Source: Acidovorax sp. GW101-3H11 (GTDB taxonomy: Bacteria > Pseudomonadota > Gammaproteobacteria > Burkholderiales > Burkholderiaceae_C). Taken from it: 64,000 bases of DNA. Position 1 is the stretch's first letter; the number at the start of each line of letters is the position of its first letter. Below the pieces are notes generated by a model. The model was not told where the DNA came from. It did no database searches and saw only the letters and a program-made list of their open reading frames with translations. Positions 33,482-43,549 of this stretch are shown here, in pieces. The stretch lies in contig NZ_LUKZ01000009.1 in the NCBI RefSeq assembly GCF_001633105.1, positions 967,269 through 1,031,268 of the forward strand. Reading direction: 5' to 3'. Both the position numbers and the translations under genes were made by a program.

Positions 33482-35041
33482 TCACCCCAGCCGAAACACA
33501 TCCATTGCGCGCCCCAGCGATTCGGCACCGTCCTTGAGGCCCTGCGCCGCCGCCGTGGACTGCTCCACCAACGCGGCGTTCTGCTGCGTCACCGTGTCGA
33601 GCTGGGTCACGGCCTCGTTGACCTGGGCGATGCCCTGCGACTGCTCGCGCGTGGCGCTGCTGATCTGCTGCACCAGCGCGCTCACGCGTTCCACCGCGTC
33701 CACCACGCCGCGGATGGTGGTGCCCGCGTGGTCCATCTGCTGGGCGCCGCTGGCGATCTGGTCGACCGTCACGCCGATCAGGCCGCTGATCTCCCTGGCC
33801 GAGCTGGCGCTGCGCTGGGCCAGCGCGCGCACCTCGCCCGCCACCACGGCGAAGCCCCGGCCCTGCTCGCCCGCGCGCGCGGCCTCCACGGCGGCGTTCA
33901 GGGCCAGCAGGTTGGTCTGGAAGGCGATGCCTTCGATCACGCCCACGATCTCGCTAATCTTGGCGGACGAGTGTTTCATCTGCTGCATCGCCGCGCCCAG
34001 CTCCTGCACGGCCTGGCCGCCGAGCGAGGCGACCTCGCTGCTCTGCGCGCTCTCCTGCGAGACCTTGGCCGCCGTCTCGGCCGTCTGCAGCACGGTGCTG
34101 GCCAGCTGCTCCATCGACGCGGCGGTCTCCTCCAGGCTGCTCGCCTGCGATTCGGTGCGCGCCGACAGGTCCAGGCTGCCGCGCGTGATCTCGGCGGCCG
34201 ACCGGGTGAAGTTGCCGACCTCGGTGCGCACGTCTCCCACCACGGCGCGCAGGTTCACCTGGGTCTGCTGCAGCCGCTGCATGAGCGCGCCCAGCGGCTC
34301 GGGGTAGTCCGTGCCGACCGAGGTCGCGAGGTTGCAGGCCGAGATGTCGGACGCGAAGCGCGTGGCATCGTGCAGCCCCTGCAGCACCGTGGCCTGGAAG
34401 CGCCACAGCACCCAACCAGCCCCCAGCACCAGCAGCGCCACGCGCGCGCCCCAGGCCGCCGCGCCCTGCAGCCCGAGCATGTCGGGCACCAGCGCCAGCA
34501 GCACCAGCACGGCCAGCATCAACGCCATGCGGGGCAGCAGCGCCATCTGCGCCAGGCGCTGGCGCCAGCCGCGCAGGCCGTGGTAGCGCACGCTGCCCGC
34601 CTCCAGCGAGAAGCTGCGGGAGCCCGCGTCCGCCTCGCGGCGCATCTGGGCATACAGCGCCTCGGCGGCGGCGGCTTCGGCGGCGCTGGGCTTGGTGCGC
34701 ACCGACATGTAGCCGCGCGGCTTGCCGCCTTCCAGGATGGGCGTGACGTTGGCGCGCACCCAGTAGTGGTCACCGTTCTTGCGGCGGTTCTTGACCAGGC
34801 CCGTCCAGGGCTCGCCCCGGCCGATGGTGCGCCACAGGTCCTTGTAGGCCTCGGCGGGCATGTCGGGGTGGCGGATGATGTTGTGGGGCTGGCCGATGAG
34901 CTCGTCGTAGCCGTAGCCGCTCACGCGCACGAAGGCCGGGTTGCAGTGGGTGATCTCGCCTTTGGTGTTGGTGCTGGACACCAGCAGCTCGTCGCCGGAA
35001 TAGTCGAAGTTCTGCTGGGTCACCGGCAGATTGATGCGCAT
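33482..35041 (-). CDS. PAS-containing methyl-accepting chemotaxis protein (Aer-like)
   Basis: A 519-residue chemoreceptor. The N-terminal PAS domain (about 10-120) has [20 protein letters not shown] and [20 protein letters not shown], the signature of Aer-type FAD-binding redox sensors. Two hydrophobic stretches around residues 165-215 form a membrane hairpin. The cytoplasmic signalling tip contains [20 protein letters not shown] and [20 protein letters not shown], which is the near-invariant contact region for CheA/CheW. Lack of a periplasmic domain implies intracellular energy or redox sensing. The ATG at 35041 has GGGAG just upstream. No che genes are nearby. Confidence 0.92.
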   Translation of the reverse strand: MRINLPVTQQNFDYSGDELLVSSTNTKGEITHCNPAFVRVSGYGYDELIGQPHNIIRHPDMPAEAYKDLWRTIGRGEPWTGLVKNRRKNGDHYWVRANVTPILEGGKPRGYMSVRTKPSAAEAAAAEALYAQMRREADAGSRSFSLEAGSVRYHGLRGWRQRLAQMALLPRMALMLAVLVLLALVPDMLGLQGAAAWGARVALLVLGAGWVLWRFQATVLQGLHDATRFASDISACNLATSVGTDYPEPLGALMQRLQQTQVNLRAVVGDVRTEVGNFTRSAAEITRGSLDLSARTESQASSLEETAASMEQLASTVLQTAETAAKVSQESAQSSEVASLGGQAVQELGAAMQQMKHSSAKISEIVGVIEGIAFQTNLLALNAAVEAARAGEQGRGFAVVAGEVRALAQRSASSAREISGLIGVTVDQIASGAQQMDHAGTTIRGVVDAVERVSALVQQISSATREQSQGIAQVNEAVTQLDTVTQQNAALVEQSTAAAQGLKDGAESLGRAMDVFRLG

Positions 35042-35328
35042 GGAGGCTCCCTGGTGGGCCCGCGCCGGTCGCGGGCTGCACGGCTTGCTAACGGCTGACC
35101 GCGCCAAATGGATGTTGATACCTAAAGCGTGAGAAACCCAGGCACTGCAACCCTATGAAAACCATGACACGGATTAGGAAGCCCCATTCCGCACGGCAGT
35201 GGACTTGCAACGCCTGCCTTATGCGTAGCCGTGCCCACAGCGCAGATGCTGGATCACAGTGGTGATGCGCTGGAAGACTTGGGCTTAAACGAGCGCTAAG
35301 CTTGCCGGGGTGAAAACGGCCATATTGA

Positions 35329-35532
35329 CTAGCCCTCCACGCTCTGGGCTCCCAAGATGCGGTGATGGAAAGCATGGCGGTGCAACTCGCGAACAGAAGC
35401 TCGCTGTGCACCTTCGAGGTGATGCCACTGCACAGGATTGTGGTGCGCAACTGTGCATGGCGGGGTAAAAATAGGCGGTTGCGGGCATTCCCGCTCACGC
35501 ACTTCCTGCAGGCATTGGCGCAGCAAACCCAT
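35329..35532 (-). CDS. Small ORF directly downstream of etfA, unknown
   Basis: A 67-codon frame whose ATG (35532) follows a strong TAAGGAGG site overlapping the etfA stop codon. The peptide (MGLLRQCLQEVRERECPQPP, then a His-rich tail) looks unlike a known protein. It may be a genuine small ORF, or a remnant in which a former third operon gene has decayed. The remaining sequence 35042-35328 shows no better candidate. Confidence 0.3.
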   Translation of the reverse strand: MGLLRQCLQEVRERECPQPPIFTPPCTVAHHNPVQWHHLEGAQRASVRELHRHAFHHRILGAQSVEG

Positions 35533-35546
35533 GGCGTAGAGCCTCC

Positions 35547-36482
35547 TTACGAGATCGCCTTGACGAGTTCCGGCACGGCCGTGAACAGGTCGGCCTCCAG
35601 GCCGTAGTCGGCCACGCTGAAGATGGGGGCCTCGGGATCCTTGTTGATCGCCACGATCACCTTGGAGTCCTTCATGCCAGCCAGATGCTGGATGGCGCCC
35701 GAGATGCCTGCGGCGATGTAGAGCTGCGGCGCCACGATCTTTCCCGTCTGGCCCACCTGCAGGTCGTTGGGGGCGTAGCCCGCGTCCACGGCGGCGCGCG
35801 ATGCGCCGATGGCCGCGCCCAGCTTGTCGGCCAGGGGCGTCATGACTTCGGTGAACTTCTCGGCGCTGCCAAGGGCCCGGCCGCCCGAGACGATGATCTT
35901 GGCGGCGGTGAGCTCGGGGCGGTCGTTCTTGGTGACTTCGCGGCCCACGAAGCTGCTCTTGCCCGCATCGGCCACGGCTGCGGCGGCCTCGACGGGGGCG
36001 GAGCCGCCCGTGGCGGGCGCGGCGTCGAAGCCCGTAGTGCGCACGGTGATGACCTTCACGGCATCGCCCGACTGCACGGTGGCGATGGCGTTGCCCGCGT
36101 AGATGGGGCGCTCGAAGGTGTCGGCGCCCACCACCTTGGTGATGTCGCTGATCTGGGCCACGTCCAGCTTGGCGGCCACGCGGGGCGCCACGTTCTTGCC
36201 GCCGGCGGTGGCGGGGAACAGGATGTGGCTGTAGTTGCCGGCAATGGCCAGCACCTGGGCGGCCACGTTCTCGGCCAGGCCGTGTTCCAGGCCGGCGGCG
36301 TCGGCGTGGATGACCTTGGCGACTCCGGCGATCTGCGCAGCGGCAGCGGCTGCGGCACCGGCGTTGTGGCCGGCCACCAGCACGTGCACGTCGCCGCCGC
36401 AGGCGGCCGCGGCCGCGACGGTGTTGAGCGTCGCGCCCTTGATGGACGCGTTGTCGTGTTCAGCAATAACGAGTACCGACAT
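35547..36482 (-). CDS. etfA: Electron transfer flavoprotein, alpha subunit
   Basis: A 311-residue EtfA. The N-terminal domain ([20 protein letters not shown]) pairs with EtfB. The C-terminal FAD domain shows [33 protein letters not shown] and the highly conserved [20 protein letters not shown] followed by [10 protein letters not shown]. EtfAB carries electrons from acyl-CoA dehydrogenases to ETF:quinone oxidoreductase. Its ATG follows the etfB stop codon without a gap. Three acyl-CoA dehydrogenase genes lie 15-20 kb away in this window, making them likely clients. Confidence 0.96.
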   Translation of the reverse strand: MSVLVIAEHDNASIKGATLNTVAAAAACGGDVHVLVAGHNAGAAAAAAAQIAGVAKVIHADAAGLEHGLAENVAAQVLAIAGNYSHILFPATAGGKNVAPRVAAKLDVAQISDITKVVGADTFERPIYAGNAIATVQSGDAVKVITVRTTGFDAAPATGGSAPVEAAAAVADAGKSSFVGREVTKNDRPELTAAKIIVSGGRALGSAEKFTEVMTPLADKLGAAIGASRAAVDAGYAPNDLQVGQTGKIVAPQLYIAAGISGAIQHLAGMKDSKVIVAINKDPEAPIFSVADYGLEADLFTAVPELVKAIS

Positions 36483-37238
36483 TTAGATCACCTTCGCTTC
36501 GTTCTTGAGTTTCTCGACCAGGGCGGCCACGTCGGCCACCTTCACGCCGGCGCCGCGCTTGGCGGGCTCGCTGACCTTGAGGGTCTTGAGGCGGGGCGCC
36601 ACGTCCACGCCGAGGTCTTCGGGCTTGACGGTGTCGAGCTGCTTCTTCTTGGCCTTCATGATGTTGGGCAAGGTGACGTAGCGGGGCTCGTTCAGGCGCA
36701 GGTCGGTGGTGATGACGGCGGGCAGCGTCAGGCTCAGGGTCTCCAGGCCGCCGTCGACTTCGCGGGTCACGCTGACCTTGTCGGCGGCCAGCTCCACCTT
36801 GCTGGCGAAGGTGGCCTGGGGCAGGTCGGCCAGGGCGGCGAGCATCTGGCCGGTCTGGTTGGCGTCGTCGTCGATGGCCTGCTTGCCCAGGATCACGAGC
36901 GAGGGCTGTTCCTTGTCCACCAGGGCCTTCAGGAGCTTGGCCACGGCCAGGGGCTGCAGGTCCAGGTCGGCGGGCGTCTCCACCAGAATGGCGCGGTCGG
37001 CGCCGATGGCCATGGCGGTGCGCAGGGTTTCCTGGCACTGGGCCACGCCGCAGGAGACGGCGATGACCTCGGTCACCAGGCCCTTTTCCTTCAGGCGCAC
37101 GGCCTCTTCGACGGCAATTTCGTCGAAGGGGTTCATGCTCATCTTGACGTTGGCGATGTCCACACCCGTGTTGTCCGACTTCACGCGGACCTTCACGTTG
37201 TAGTCCACCACGCGCTTGACAGGGACAAGAATTCTCAT
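36483..37238 (-). CDS. etfB: Electron transfer flavoprotein, beta subunit
   Basis: A 251-residue Etf[21 protein letters not shown] and [20 protein letters not shown] are canonical, with [20 protein letters not shown] and [20 protein letters not shown] forming the AMP-binding region. The recognition-loop region [13 protein letters not shown], which docks acyl-CoA dehydrogenases, is present. AAAGGAG lies about six bases upstream of the ATG. It forms a two-gene operon with etfA. The gene for the fused oxidoreductase ends 43 bp upstream on the same strand, so read-through is possible. Confidence 0.96.
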   Translation of the reverse strand: MRILVPVKRVVDYNVKVRVKSDNTGVDIANVKMSMNPFDEIAVEEAVRLKEKGLVTEVIAVSCGVAQCQETLRTAMAIGADRAILVETPADLDLQPLAVAKLLKALVDKEQPSLVILGKQAIDDDANQTGQMLAALADLPQATFASKVELAADKVSVTREVDGGLETLSLTLPAVITTDLRLNEPRYVTLPNIMKAKKKQLDTVKPEDLGVDVAPRLKTLKVSEPAKRGAGVKVADVAALVEKLKNEAKVI

Positions 37239-37281
37239 ATGTATCTCCTTTGGAATGAGTAGCAGCTTTTTCCTGACTGCC

Positions 37282-40200
37282 TTAGCCTTGGGAAAGGCCG
37301 GTCTTCGTTCGCCAGCGGGCCAGGAGCTCCAAGGCCTTCTTCTGCGCGACCTCGTGCTCGCGCGCCTTCACATGGCCATAGCCTCGCACTTGCTGGGGCA
37401 AACGGGCGAGCGCCAACGCCTCGTTGAAGTTGTTGCTGTTCAGGTCTTTCAGCAGGTCTTCAACCAAGGCCTCGAATTCGTCGATTGCCGCACGTTCCTC
37501 CCGCCGCTCCCGAGTCCAGCCGAACGGATCGAAAACTGTTCCGCGCAGGAACCGCAAACGGGCCAGGAGACGGAAGGCCGTCTGCACCCAGGCGCCGTAG
37601 CGCTGCTTGACTGGACGGCCTTGCGCGTCGCGGCGCGCCAGCAGCGGCGGTGCCAGGTAGTAGCTCACGGTGAAATCACCTTCGAAGCGCTCTTGCAGCC
37701 GGGCGAGGAAATCACTGCTGGTGTGCAGGCGAGCAACTTCGTATTCATCTTTGTAGGCCATCAGCTTGTAGAGGCTCATCGCGACCTCGCGCGCGAGGCG
37801 CTCTCCCCCGACACGCGCCTTCTCGACATCGGAAACACGCCGCACGACCGCCGCGTAGTGCTGCGCGTAGCGTGCATTCTGGTAGTCGGCGAGCCGCTCC
37901 GTGCGATCGGCCAGAATGCTCGCAAGAGACGCTGTTCTGCTCGGCATCAGCATCACCTTCTCGTCGGAAGGCAGCCCGGCCGCACGGCGCACCGCAGCAG
38001 GATCCAGCGCAGCCTGGCGTCCCCAGGCAAACGCTGCGCGGTTCATGCCCACCGCGGCGCCGTTGAGTTCGATGGCGCGCAGCAACGAATCCTCTTGCAG
38101 AGGCACCCAGCCTTTTTGCCATGCAAAGCCCAGCAGGAATACGTTGGTGGCCACAGCATCCCCCATGAGGGCGACCGCCAGGCGGGAAGCCTCCAGAGAC
38201 TCTACCTGGGCAGCGGCCGAACCGACCCGCTCGAGCATCGCATCGGGCGACGCCTGCCAGTCGGGATCCCGTGTAAAGCTGCCCGTGGGGGCCACGTCCG
38301 TATTCAACACGGCGCGAGTGCGCCCGGACGCCATGGAAGCAAGCGCATCTCCGGCCGCGGCCACCATCAGGTCGCAGCCGAGCACCACGTCCGCCTGTCC
38401 GCGCGCTACCCGCGCGGCATGCAGTTGGACGGGATCCGCCGCCAGCCGCACATGGGACATCACGGCCCCGCCCTTCTGCGCCAAACCTGCCATGTCCAGC
38501 ACCAGCACCCCTTTGCCCTCGAGATGCGCGGCCATCCCCATGAGGGCACCGATGGTCACCACGCCGGTGCCGCCGACCCCGGCCACCAGAATGTTCCAGG
38601 GGCGCGCCAAGACTGGCAGCTCGGGTCGCGCCATGCCGGTGGGCGGCGCCACGCGGTCACGCTGGGGCTTTCGCAGTTCGGCGCCATCGAGCACCACGAA
38701 GCTTGGGCAGAATCCGCGCACGCAGGAGAAGTCCTTGTTGCAGCCGCTCTGATCGATCTGCCGCTTGCGCCCCAAGGGCGTTTCCAGTGGCAGGATGGAG
38801 ACGCAGTTGGACTGCACGCCGCAATCGCCGCAGCCTTCGCACACGGCCTCGTTGATGACCACTCGACGCGCCGGATCGGCCAGAGTCTTCTTCTTGCGCC
38901 GGCGGCGCTTCTCGGCCGCGCAGGTCTGCGCATAGACGATCACCGACACCCCCTTGACGTCGCGCAGCGCACGCTGCAGCGCGTCCATGCCGTCACGGTG
39001 CGACACCTTGACATCCTTGGGGAAGTCGTCCAAGGCCTGAAAGGCCTCGGGCTCGTCGCTCACCAGGTGCAGTTCCTTCACGCCTTCGGCGGCAAGCTGC
39101 CGCAGCAACTGGGGCACCGAAGGTGCGCCTTCGACTGGCTGACCTCCCGTCATGGCGACAGCATCGTTGACCAGCAGCTTGTAGGTGATGTTGACACCGG
39201 CAGCCACGGCAGCCCGGATGGCCAGGGAGCCCGAGTGCATGTAGGTTCCATCGCCCAGGTTGGCGAACACATGTGGCGTATCCGTGTAGGGCGCCTGCCC
39301 TATCCACGGCACCCCTTCGCCGCCCATCTGGCTGAACGTTTCCGTGCGGCGATCCATCCACATCGACATGTAGTGACAGCCGATCCCCGCCAGCGCGCGC
39401 GACCCTTCCGGCACCTGGGTGCTGGTGTTGTGAGGACAGCCCGAACAAAAGTAAGGAAGCCGCTGGGGCACAGGCGCATCGGATGGGGAACGAGTTGCCA
39501 CCACCGCCTGACGCTCCAACCACACCCGCACCGACTCCGGCAGCACGCCTTGCCCGTACACCTTGACTAGGCGCGCAGCGATCACATCAGCGATGCCGGC
39601 TGGCGTGAGCTCGCCATTAGGCGACAGCAGGATGCCGCTGCTGGGAACCTGAACCCATTCGCCCGATTCATCGTATTTGCCGACCACGCGGGGGCGATGG
39701 GGTTCGTTGTAGAGGTGCTCCTTGATCTGGTATTCGAGTACCTGGCGCTTTTCCTCCACGACCAGTATTTCGTCGAGGCCCTGTGCGAACTCAACCACGC
39801 AGGTGGGTTCCAAAGGCCAGACCACGCCGATTTTGAGCAGGCGCACACCCAGCGCCTGTGCGGCCGCCTCGTCCAAGCCCAGCAGCGACAGCGCCTCGCG
39901 CACGTCCAGGTAGCTCTTGCCGGTGGTGCAGATACCCAGGCGTGCGTCCGGGACTGCCCAGTCCTGGCGATTGAGTTTGTTCAGGCGCACGTATTCGAGC
40001 AGTGCATACAGGCGCTCGCGCTGCAGCCGGTTCTCCTGCTCCAGCGGAGGATCGGGCCAGCGGATCGAGAAGCCGTCGGCGGGAACGGGGTAGGACTGCG
40101 GAATCTTGATCTCGACCGACATCGGATCGATGTCGAACGACGACGAGGACTCGACCGTGTCGCTGATCACCTTGAAGCCCACCCAGCATCCGGAGTAGCG

Positions 40201-40767
40201 CGACATGGCGTATCCGTGGAGTCCGAATTCGATGAATTCGTTTACTCCCGAAGGATGCAGCACCGGAATCATCGCAGCGATGAATGCATGCTCGCTCTGA
40301 TGCGGCAGGCTGGATGACTTGCATGCGTGGTCGTCTCCCGCCACCAGCAGCACGCCGCCATGCGGAGCGCCACCCGCGATGTTCCCGTGCTTGAAGACAT
40401 CGCCACTGCGGTCCACGCCCGGTCCCTTCCCGTACCAGAGGGCGAACACACCATCGACCCGTGCCTTCGGATCCAGGCTCACCATCTGCGTGCCCCAGAC
40501 CGACGTTGCCGCCAGCTCCTCGTTGAGACCGGGCTGAAAGCGCACCTTGTGCTTGTCCAACAGCGCCCGGTTCTTCCACAGCTCCTGGTCTACGGCGCCC
40601 AGGGGAGAGCCACGATAGCCGGAGACGAAACCTTCGGTATTCAACCCGGCGGCCTCGTCACGCGCCTTTTGCGCCAGCAGCAGCCGAACCAGCGCCTGCG
40701 TACCGTTCATGTAGACACGGCCGGCGGGCAATTCGTACTTGTCCGCCAGGGAAACGGGAGGGGTCAT
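37282..40767 (-). CDS. Indolepyruvate ferredoxin oxidoreductase family protein (fused alpha-beta)
   Basis: A 1161-residue TPP-dependent 2-oxoacid:ferredoxin oxidoreductase. The N-terminal part ([20 protein letters not shown]) is the pyrimidine-binding domain. Around residue 500 the TPP/Mg signature appears ([15 protein letters not shown], then [14 protein letters not shown]). A cysteine region ([13 protein letters not shown], then [12 protein letters not shown]) could hold iron-sulphur clusters. The last 400 residues ([20 protein letters not shown]) are the gamma domain of IorB. It would convert an aryl- or alkyl-2-oxoacid plus CoA to acyl-CoA with reduction of ferredoxin. GGAGA is placed before the ATG at 40767. 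It is divergent from a LysR regulator. Confidence 0.88.
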   Translation of the reverse strand: MTPPVSLADKYELPAGRVYMNGTQALVRLLLAQKARDEAAGLNTEGFVSGYRGSPLGAVDQELWKNRALLDKHKVRFQPGLNEELAATSVWGTQMVSLDPKARVDGVFALWYGKGPGVDRSGDVFKHGNIAGGAPHGGVLLVAGDDHACKSSSLPHQSEHAFIAAMIPVLHPSGVNEFIEFGLHGYAMSRYSGCWVGFKVISDTVESSSSFDIDPMSVEIKIPQSYPVPADGFSIRWPDPPLEQENRLQRERLYALLEYVRLNKLNRQDWAVPDARLGICTTGKSYLDVREALSLLGLDEAAAQALGVRLLKIGVVWPLEPTCVVEFAQGLDEILVVEEKRQVLEYQIKEHLYNEPHRPRVVGKYDESGEWVQVPSSGILLSPNGELTPAGIADVIAARLVKVYGQGVLPESVRVWLERQAVVATRSPSDAPVPQRLPYFCSGCPHNTSTQVPEGSRALAGIGCHYMSMWMDRRTETFSQMGGEGVPWIGQAPYTDTPHVFANLGDGTYMHSGSLAIRAAVAAGVNITYKLLVNDAVAMTGGQPVEGAPSVPQLLRQLAAEGVKELHLVSDEPEAFQALDDFPKDVKVSHRDGMDALQRALRDVKGVSVIVYAQTCAAEKRRRRKKKTLADPARRVVINEAVCEGCGDCGVQSNCVSILPLETPLGRKRQIDQSGCNKDFSCVRGFCPSFVVLDGAELRKPQRDRVAPPTGMARPELPVLARPWNILVAGVGGTGVVTIGALMGMAAHLEGKGVLVLDMAGLAQKGGAVMSHVRLAADPVQLHAARVARGQADVVLGCDLMVAAAGDALASMASGRTRAVLNTDVAPTGSFTRDPDWQASPDAMLERVGSAAAQVESLEASRLAVALMGDAVATNVFLLGFAWQKGWVPLQEDSLLRAIELNGAAVGMNRAAFAWGRQAALDPAAVRRAAGLPSDEKVMLMPSRTASLASILADRTERLADYQNARYAQHYAAVVRRVSDVEKARVGGERLAREVAMSLYKLMAYKDEYEVARLHTSSDFLARLQERFEGDFTVSYYLAPPLLARRDAQGRPVKQRYGAWVQTAFRLLARLRFLRGTVFDPFGWTRERREERAAIDEFEALVEDLLKDLNSNNFNEALALARLPQQVRGYGHVKAREHEVAQKKALELLARWRTKTGLSQG

Positions 40768-40881
40768 GGGGATATCTCCAGGTTGCTCGCGCAACCTTTT
40801 ATTTAAACATTTATCTATATTTTGTTCATATTTATGGCATAGTCAAATTCAATTTTTGAACCCCAGGTATTTGCCTTTCCA
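40768..40881. promoter_or_regulatory. AT-rich divergent promoter region (ior / lysR)
   Basis: A 114-bp gap between opposing start codons, AT-rich from 40797 to about 40860 (TTTATTTAAACATTTATC and TATTTTGTTCATATTTATGG). LysR-type regulators normally bind such shared regions at T-N11-A sites. Several candidates exist, none decisive. Confidence 0.45.
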
Positions 40882-41826
40882 ATGACAATCGGTCTGCCTG
40901 CCCTGCCGCGCTTCACGCTGCGCCAACTGCACTACTTCGTGGCCGTGGCGCGCTGCGGGCAAATCTCGGCTGCCGCAACAGAGATCGGCCTGTCGCAGTC
41001 GGCCATGACCCTGGCGATCGCGGACCTGGAACAGGCCATGGGCACGGCCTTGCTGGATCGCGGACGCCAAGGCGTCACCCTCACCTTGCAGGGACAAGGC
41101 TTTCTGCAGCACGCCGAATCCGTTCTGCGCATGGCCAACGAGGCGGCCCGCTTTCCGATACATGGGCGCGACCTCCACGGGAAGCTGGAAGTGGCCGCGA
41201 CCTACACCGTCCTGGGGTACTTCCTGTTGCCCGCCCTCGCGCGTTTCTGCGAGCTGTATCCCCGGATAGAACTCTCGCTCGAGGAAATGCCGCGTAAGGA
41301 CATCGAGGTCCGCCTGGCGAGCGGCCAACTGGAAATGGGCGCACTTTTGCTGTCCAACCTGGAAGCGCCGGAGCGCCTGGAAACCCGCGTCCTGGAAAGG
41401 TCCAGGCGTCAGCTCTGGATGGCTGCGGGCCATGAATACGCGGGCCGGGGGAGCGTGAGTTTCGAAGAACTTGCGGCGCTCCCCTACATCCTGCCCATGG
41501 TGGACGAAGGCGACCGCAATGCCCGGCGGTACTGGGCCGACGCGGGGCACACACCCCACAAGATTATCCAGACGTCTTCCATGGAGGCGCTGCGCGAGAT
41601 GGTCGCTCTCAACCTGGGCGTGACCATCCTGTCGGACATGGTGTTCCGGCCATGGTCCCTGGATGGGCGGCGCATCCACGCCGTTCCCATGGACGCACGG
41701 CTGCCGGTCATGGAAGTCGGCCTGGCCTGGTCCGCAGGCCGTGCATTGAGCCCCTGCGCAGCAGCGCTGGAGCAGTTCCTGGGCCGATCATTCGCTAACG
41801 GCGCACAGGCAACGGCAAGAACCTAG
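40882..41826 (+). CDS. LysR-family transcriptional regulator
   Basis: A 314-residue LTTR. The winged helix-turn-helix occupies residues 10-70 (FTLRQLHYFVAVARCGQISA, then AATEIGLSQSAMTLAIADLE). The effector domain contains the usual VAATYTVLGYFLLPALARFC and GVTILSDMVFRPW segments. It is transcribed divergently from the oxidoreductase gene and upstream of two SDR genes on its own strand. It probably controls the oxidoreductase, the SDRs, or both, in response to an aromatic or 2-oxoacid effector. No distinct ribosome binding site is visible. The start was chosen by family alignment. Confidence 0.92.
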   Translation: MTIGLPALPRFTLRQLHYFVAVARCGQISAAATEIGLSQSAMTLAIADLEQAMGTALLDRGRQGVTLTLQGQGFLQHAESVLRMANEAARFPIHGRDLHGKLEVAATYTVLGYFLLPALARFCELYPRIELSLEEMPRKDIEVRLASGQLEMGALLLSNLEAPERLETRVLERSRRQLWMAAGHEYAGRGSVSFEELAALPYILPMVDEGDRNARRYWADAGHTPHKIIQTSSMEALREMVALNLGVTILSDMVFRPWSLDGRRIHAVPMDARLPVMEVGLAWSAGRALSPCAAALEQFLGRSFANGAQATART

Positions 41827-41892
41827 ATATGAACTATTTTTTAATTTCTGCCTACAATCTGCCAGATATTCTGCATAACCAGGAGACAGTAC

Positions 41893-42747
41893 ATGCTTAT
41901 CGATTTGAGCCACAAGCGCGTCATCGTGACGGGCGCCTCGCGCGGAATTGGCCGGGCCATTGCCCGTGCCTTTGCTAAAGAAGGGGCCCGCGTTGCGGTC
42001 TGCGCCCGCACGCAGGCCGACATCGAAGCGGTGGGAGCCGAACTGGCGACGACGGCGCAAGCCGTGATCGCGCGCGCGGTCGACGTCACCGACACCGCGG
42101 GCGTGAAAGCCTTCGTGGATGAGATCGCAGCCGCCTGGGGCGGCGTGGACGTCCTGATCAACAACGCGGGCCAAGGCCGCGGCGGCAACCTCGACACCCT
42201 CACGCCAGAGCAGATCCTGGAGCACGCCAACGTGTTGCAGATGGGCCATTTCCGCTTCATCCAGGCCGTGGTCCCGCACATGCGAAAGCAGCGCTGGGGG
42301 CGCATCGTCGAGATCAATGCGCTGGCCGGCACCCAGATCACCCCGGACGGCATCCCCTCCGTGGTGAACCGCGCGGGCTGCATCGCCATGTCCAAATCGC
42401 TGGGCATGTCACTGCCCAAAGACAACATCCTGGTCAACACCCTCAACATGGGCTGGATCGACACCGGGCAGTGGGACCGCCACTACCGTGAGATGCCGCC
42501 CGGCACGCCGCGCGAGGAATTCGACGCCATGGTCCTCAAAGTTGTCCCCCTGGGGCGTTTTGGCAAGCCGGAAGACGTCGCCGGCATGGCGCTGTTCCTC
42601 GCAAGCGACTACGCCAGCTTCATCAGCGCGGCCTCCATCGACATTGCCGGCGGCATGGGCGGACAGATTGCCTACTACCCGACCCTCAAAAGGGACTTCG
42701 GCGCGGCCATGGCCTTGCGCTATCCCAGCCCGGACACCCAAGCCTGA
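41893..42747 (+). CDS. SDR-fold protein lacking the canonical catalytic residues
   Basis: A 284-residue Rossmann protein. The NAD(P)-binding motif TGASRGIG (about 14-21) and NNAGQGRG are intact. The catalytic Ser region reads EINALAGTQITPDG (no Ser at the expected site), and the YxxxK motif appears as PSVVNRAGCIAMSK, with neither Tyr nor Lys in place. It may be a non-catalytic binding protein, use other residues, or act as a lyase-type SDR. AGGAGA lies six bases before the ATG. The next SDR starts 12 bp after its stop, so the two form an operon, and a heteromeric pairing of a dead and a live subunit is possible. Confidence 0.8.
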   Translation: MLIDLSHKRVIVTGASRGIGRAIARAFAKEGARVAVCARTQADIEAVGAELATTAQAVIARAVDVTDTAGVKAFVDEIAAAWGGVDVLINNAGQGRGGNLDTLTPEQILEHANVLQMGHFRFIQAVVPHMRKQRWGRIVEINALAGTQITPDGIPSVVNRAGCIAMSKSLGMSLPKDNILVNTLNMGWIDTGQWDRHYREMPPGTPREEFDAMVLKVVPLGRFGKPEDVAGMALFLASDYASFISAASIDIAGGMGGQIAYYPTLKRDFGAAMALRYPSPDTQA

Positions 42748-42758
42748 GGCCCGGCTAC

Positions 42759-43496
42759 GTGAACGAGGCCAAACGACACCTGCAAGGCAAGGTCGCCGTC
42801 GTCACCGGCGCATCGTCAGGTATCGGCGAAGCCATTGCCCATGAGCTCAGCGCCGCGGGCTGCAGCCTGGTGCTGACCGCGCGCCGCGCCGAGCGCTTGA
42901 ATGCGCTGTGCGCCCAGCTCCCCGGCCCGGCAGTCCCCCTGAGCGCAGCGATCGATGAGCCCGCCACGGCGCAGGCTCTGCTGGAGTTGGCCCACCGAAC
43001 CTACGGCCGCGCCGACATCCTGGTCAACAACGCCGGCATGCTGGTCACCGGCACACTCGAAACCATCGATCTCGATGGCCTGATGCAGATGACGCGCACC
43101 AACTACGATGCCGTGGTCCGGACTTCCTATGTGTTTGCGCGCGCATTCAAGCAACAGGGCGCGGGCGCCATCATCAACGTGTCCAGCGTGGGGGCATACC
43201 TGAGCCATTCTTCCATGGGCGTGTACGCCGGGTTGAAGCAGGCCGTCGAGGTGTTCAGCACTGCGCTGCGTGTCGAACTCAAAGGCAGTGGCGTGCGTGT
43301 GGGCACCATCGCGCCCGGCACCACGGAAACCGAGATCTTTGACCGGCTGCGCGCCTCGGGCCAGCCGGTCCGGGCGGACCAGACACCGGCCCTACAGTCG
43401 TCGGATGTCGCGTCCGCCGTGCGTTACATGCTCGAGCAGCCAAAGCACGTTAGCGTGGCGCGCATGCTGATGGTCTCGTCTTCGGAATCAGTCTGA
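42759..43496 (+). CDS. Short-chain dehydrogenase/reductase (classical)
   Basis: A 245-residue classical SDR. TGASSGIG near residue 16 binds NAD(P), and LVNNAGMLVTG is motif NNAG. The catalytic Ser lies in NVSSVGAYLS, and Tyr/Lys in YAGLKQAVEVF (YxxxK). PGTTETEIF follows. It would oxidise a secondary alcohol or reduce a ketone in the surrounding pathway. The start is GTG at 42759, preceded by GAGG. It is in an operon with the degenerate SDR upstream and converges on the extradiol dioxygenase gene. Confidence 0.88.
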   Translation: MNEAKRHLQGKVAVVTGASSGIGEAIAHELSAAGCSLVLTARRAERLNALCAQLPGPAVPLSAAIDEPATAQALLELAHRTYGRADILVNNAGMLVTGTLETIDLDGLMQMTRTNYDAVVRTSYVFARAFKQQGAGAIINVSSVGAYLSHSSMGVYAGLKQAVEVFSTALRVELKGSGVRVGTIAPGTTETEIFDRLRASGQPVRADQTPALQSSDVASAVRYMLEQPKHVSVARMLMVSSSESV

Positions 43497-43549
43497 AACG
43501 CCGACTCCCGTGCTGGCGGCCCAGCGCGGAAGTCGGCAAGCGGGCTGCG

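Noticed and set aside
32852-35098. 748-codon plus-strand frame opposite the chemoreceptor
   Set aside because: His/Gly/Leu repeats typical of the antisense of a coiled-coil chemoreceptor gene.
35685-37262. Gly/Val/His-rich plus frame opposite etfBA
   Set aside because: Antisense of unambiguous etfA and etfB.
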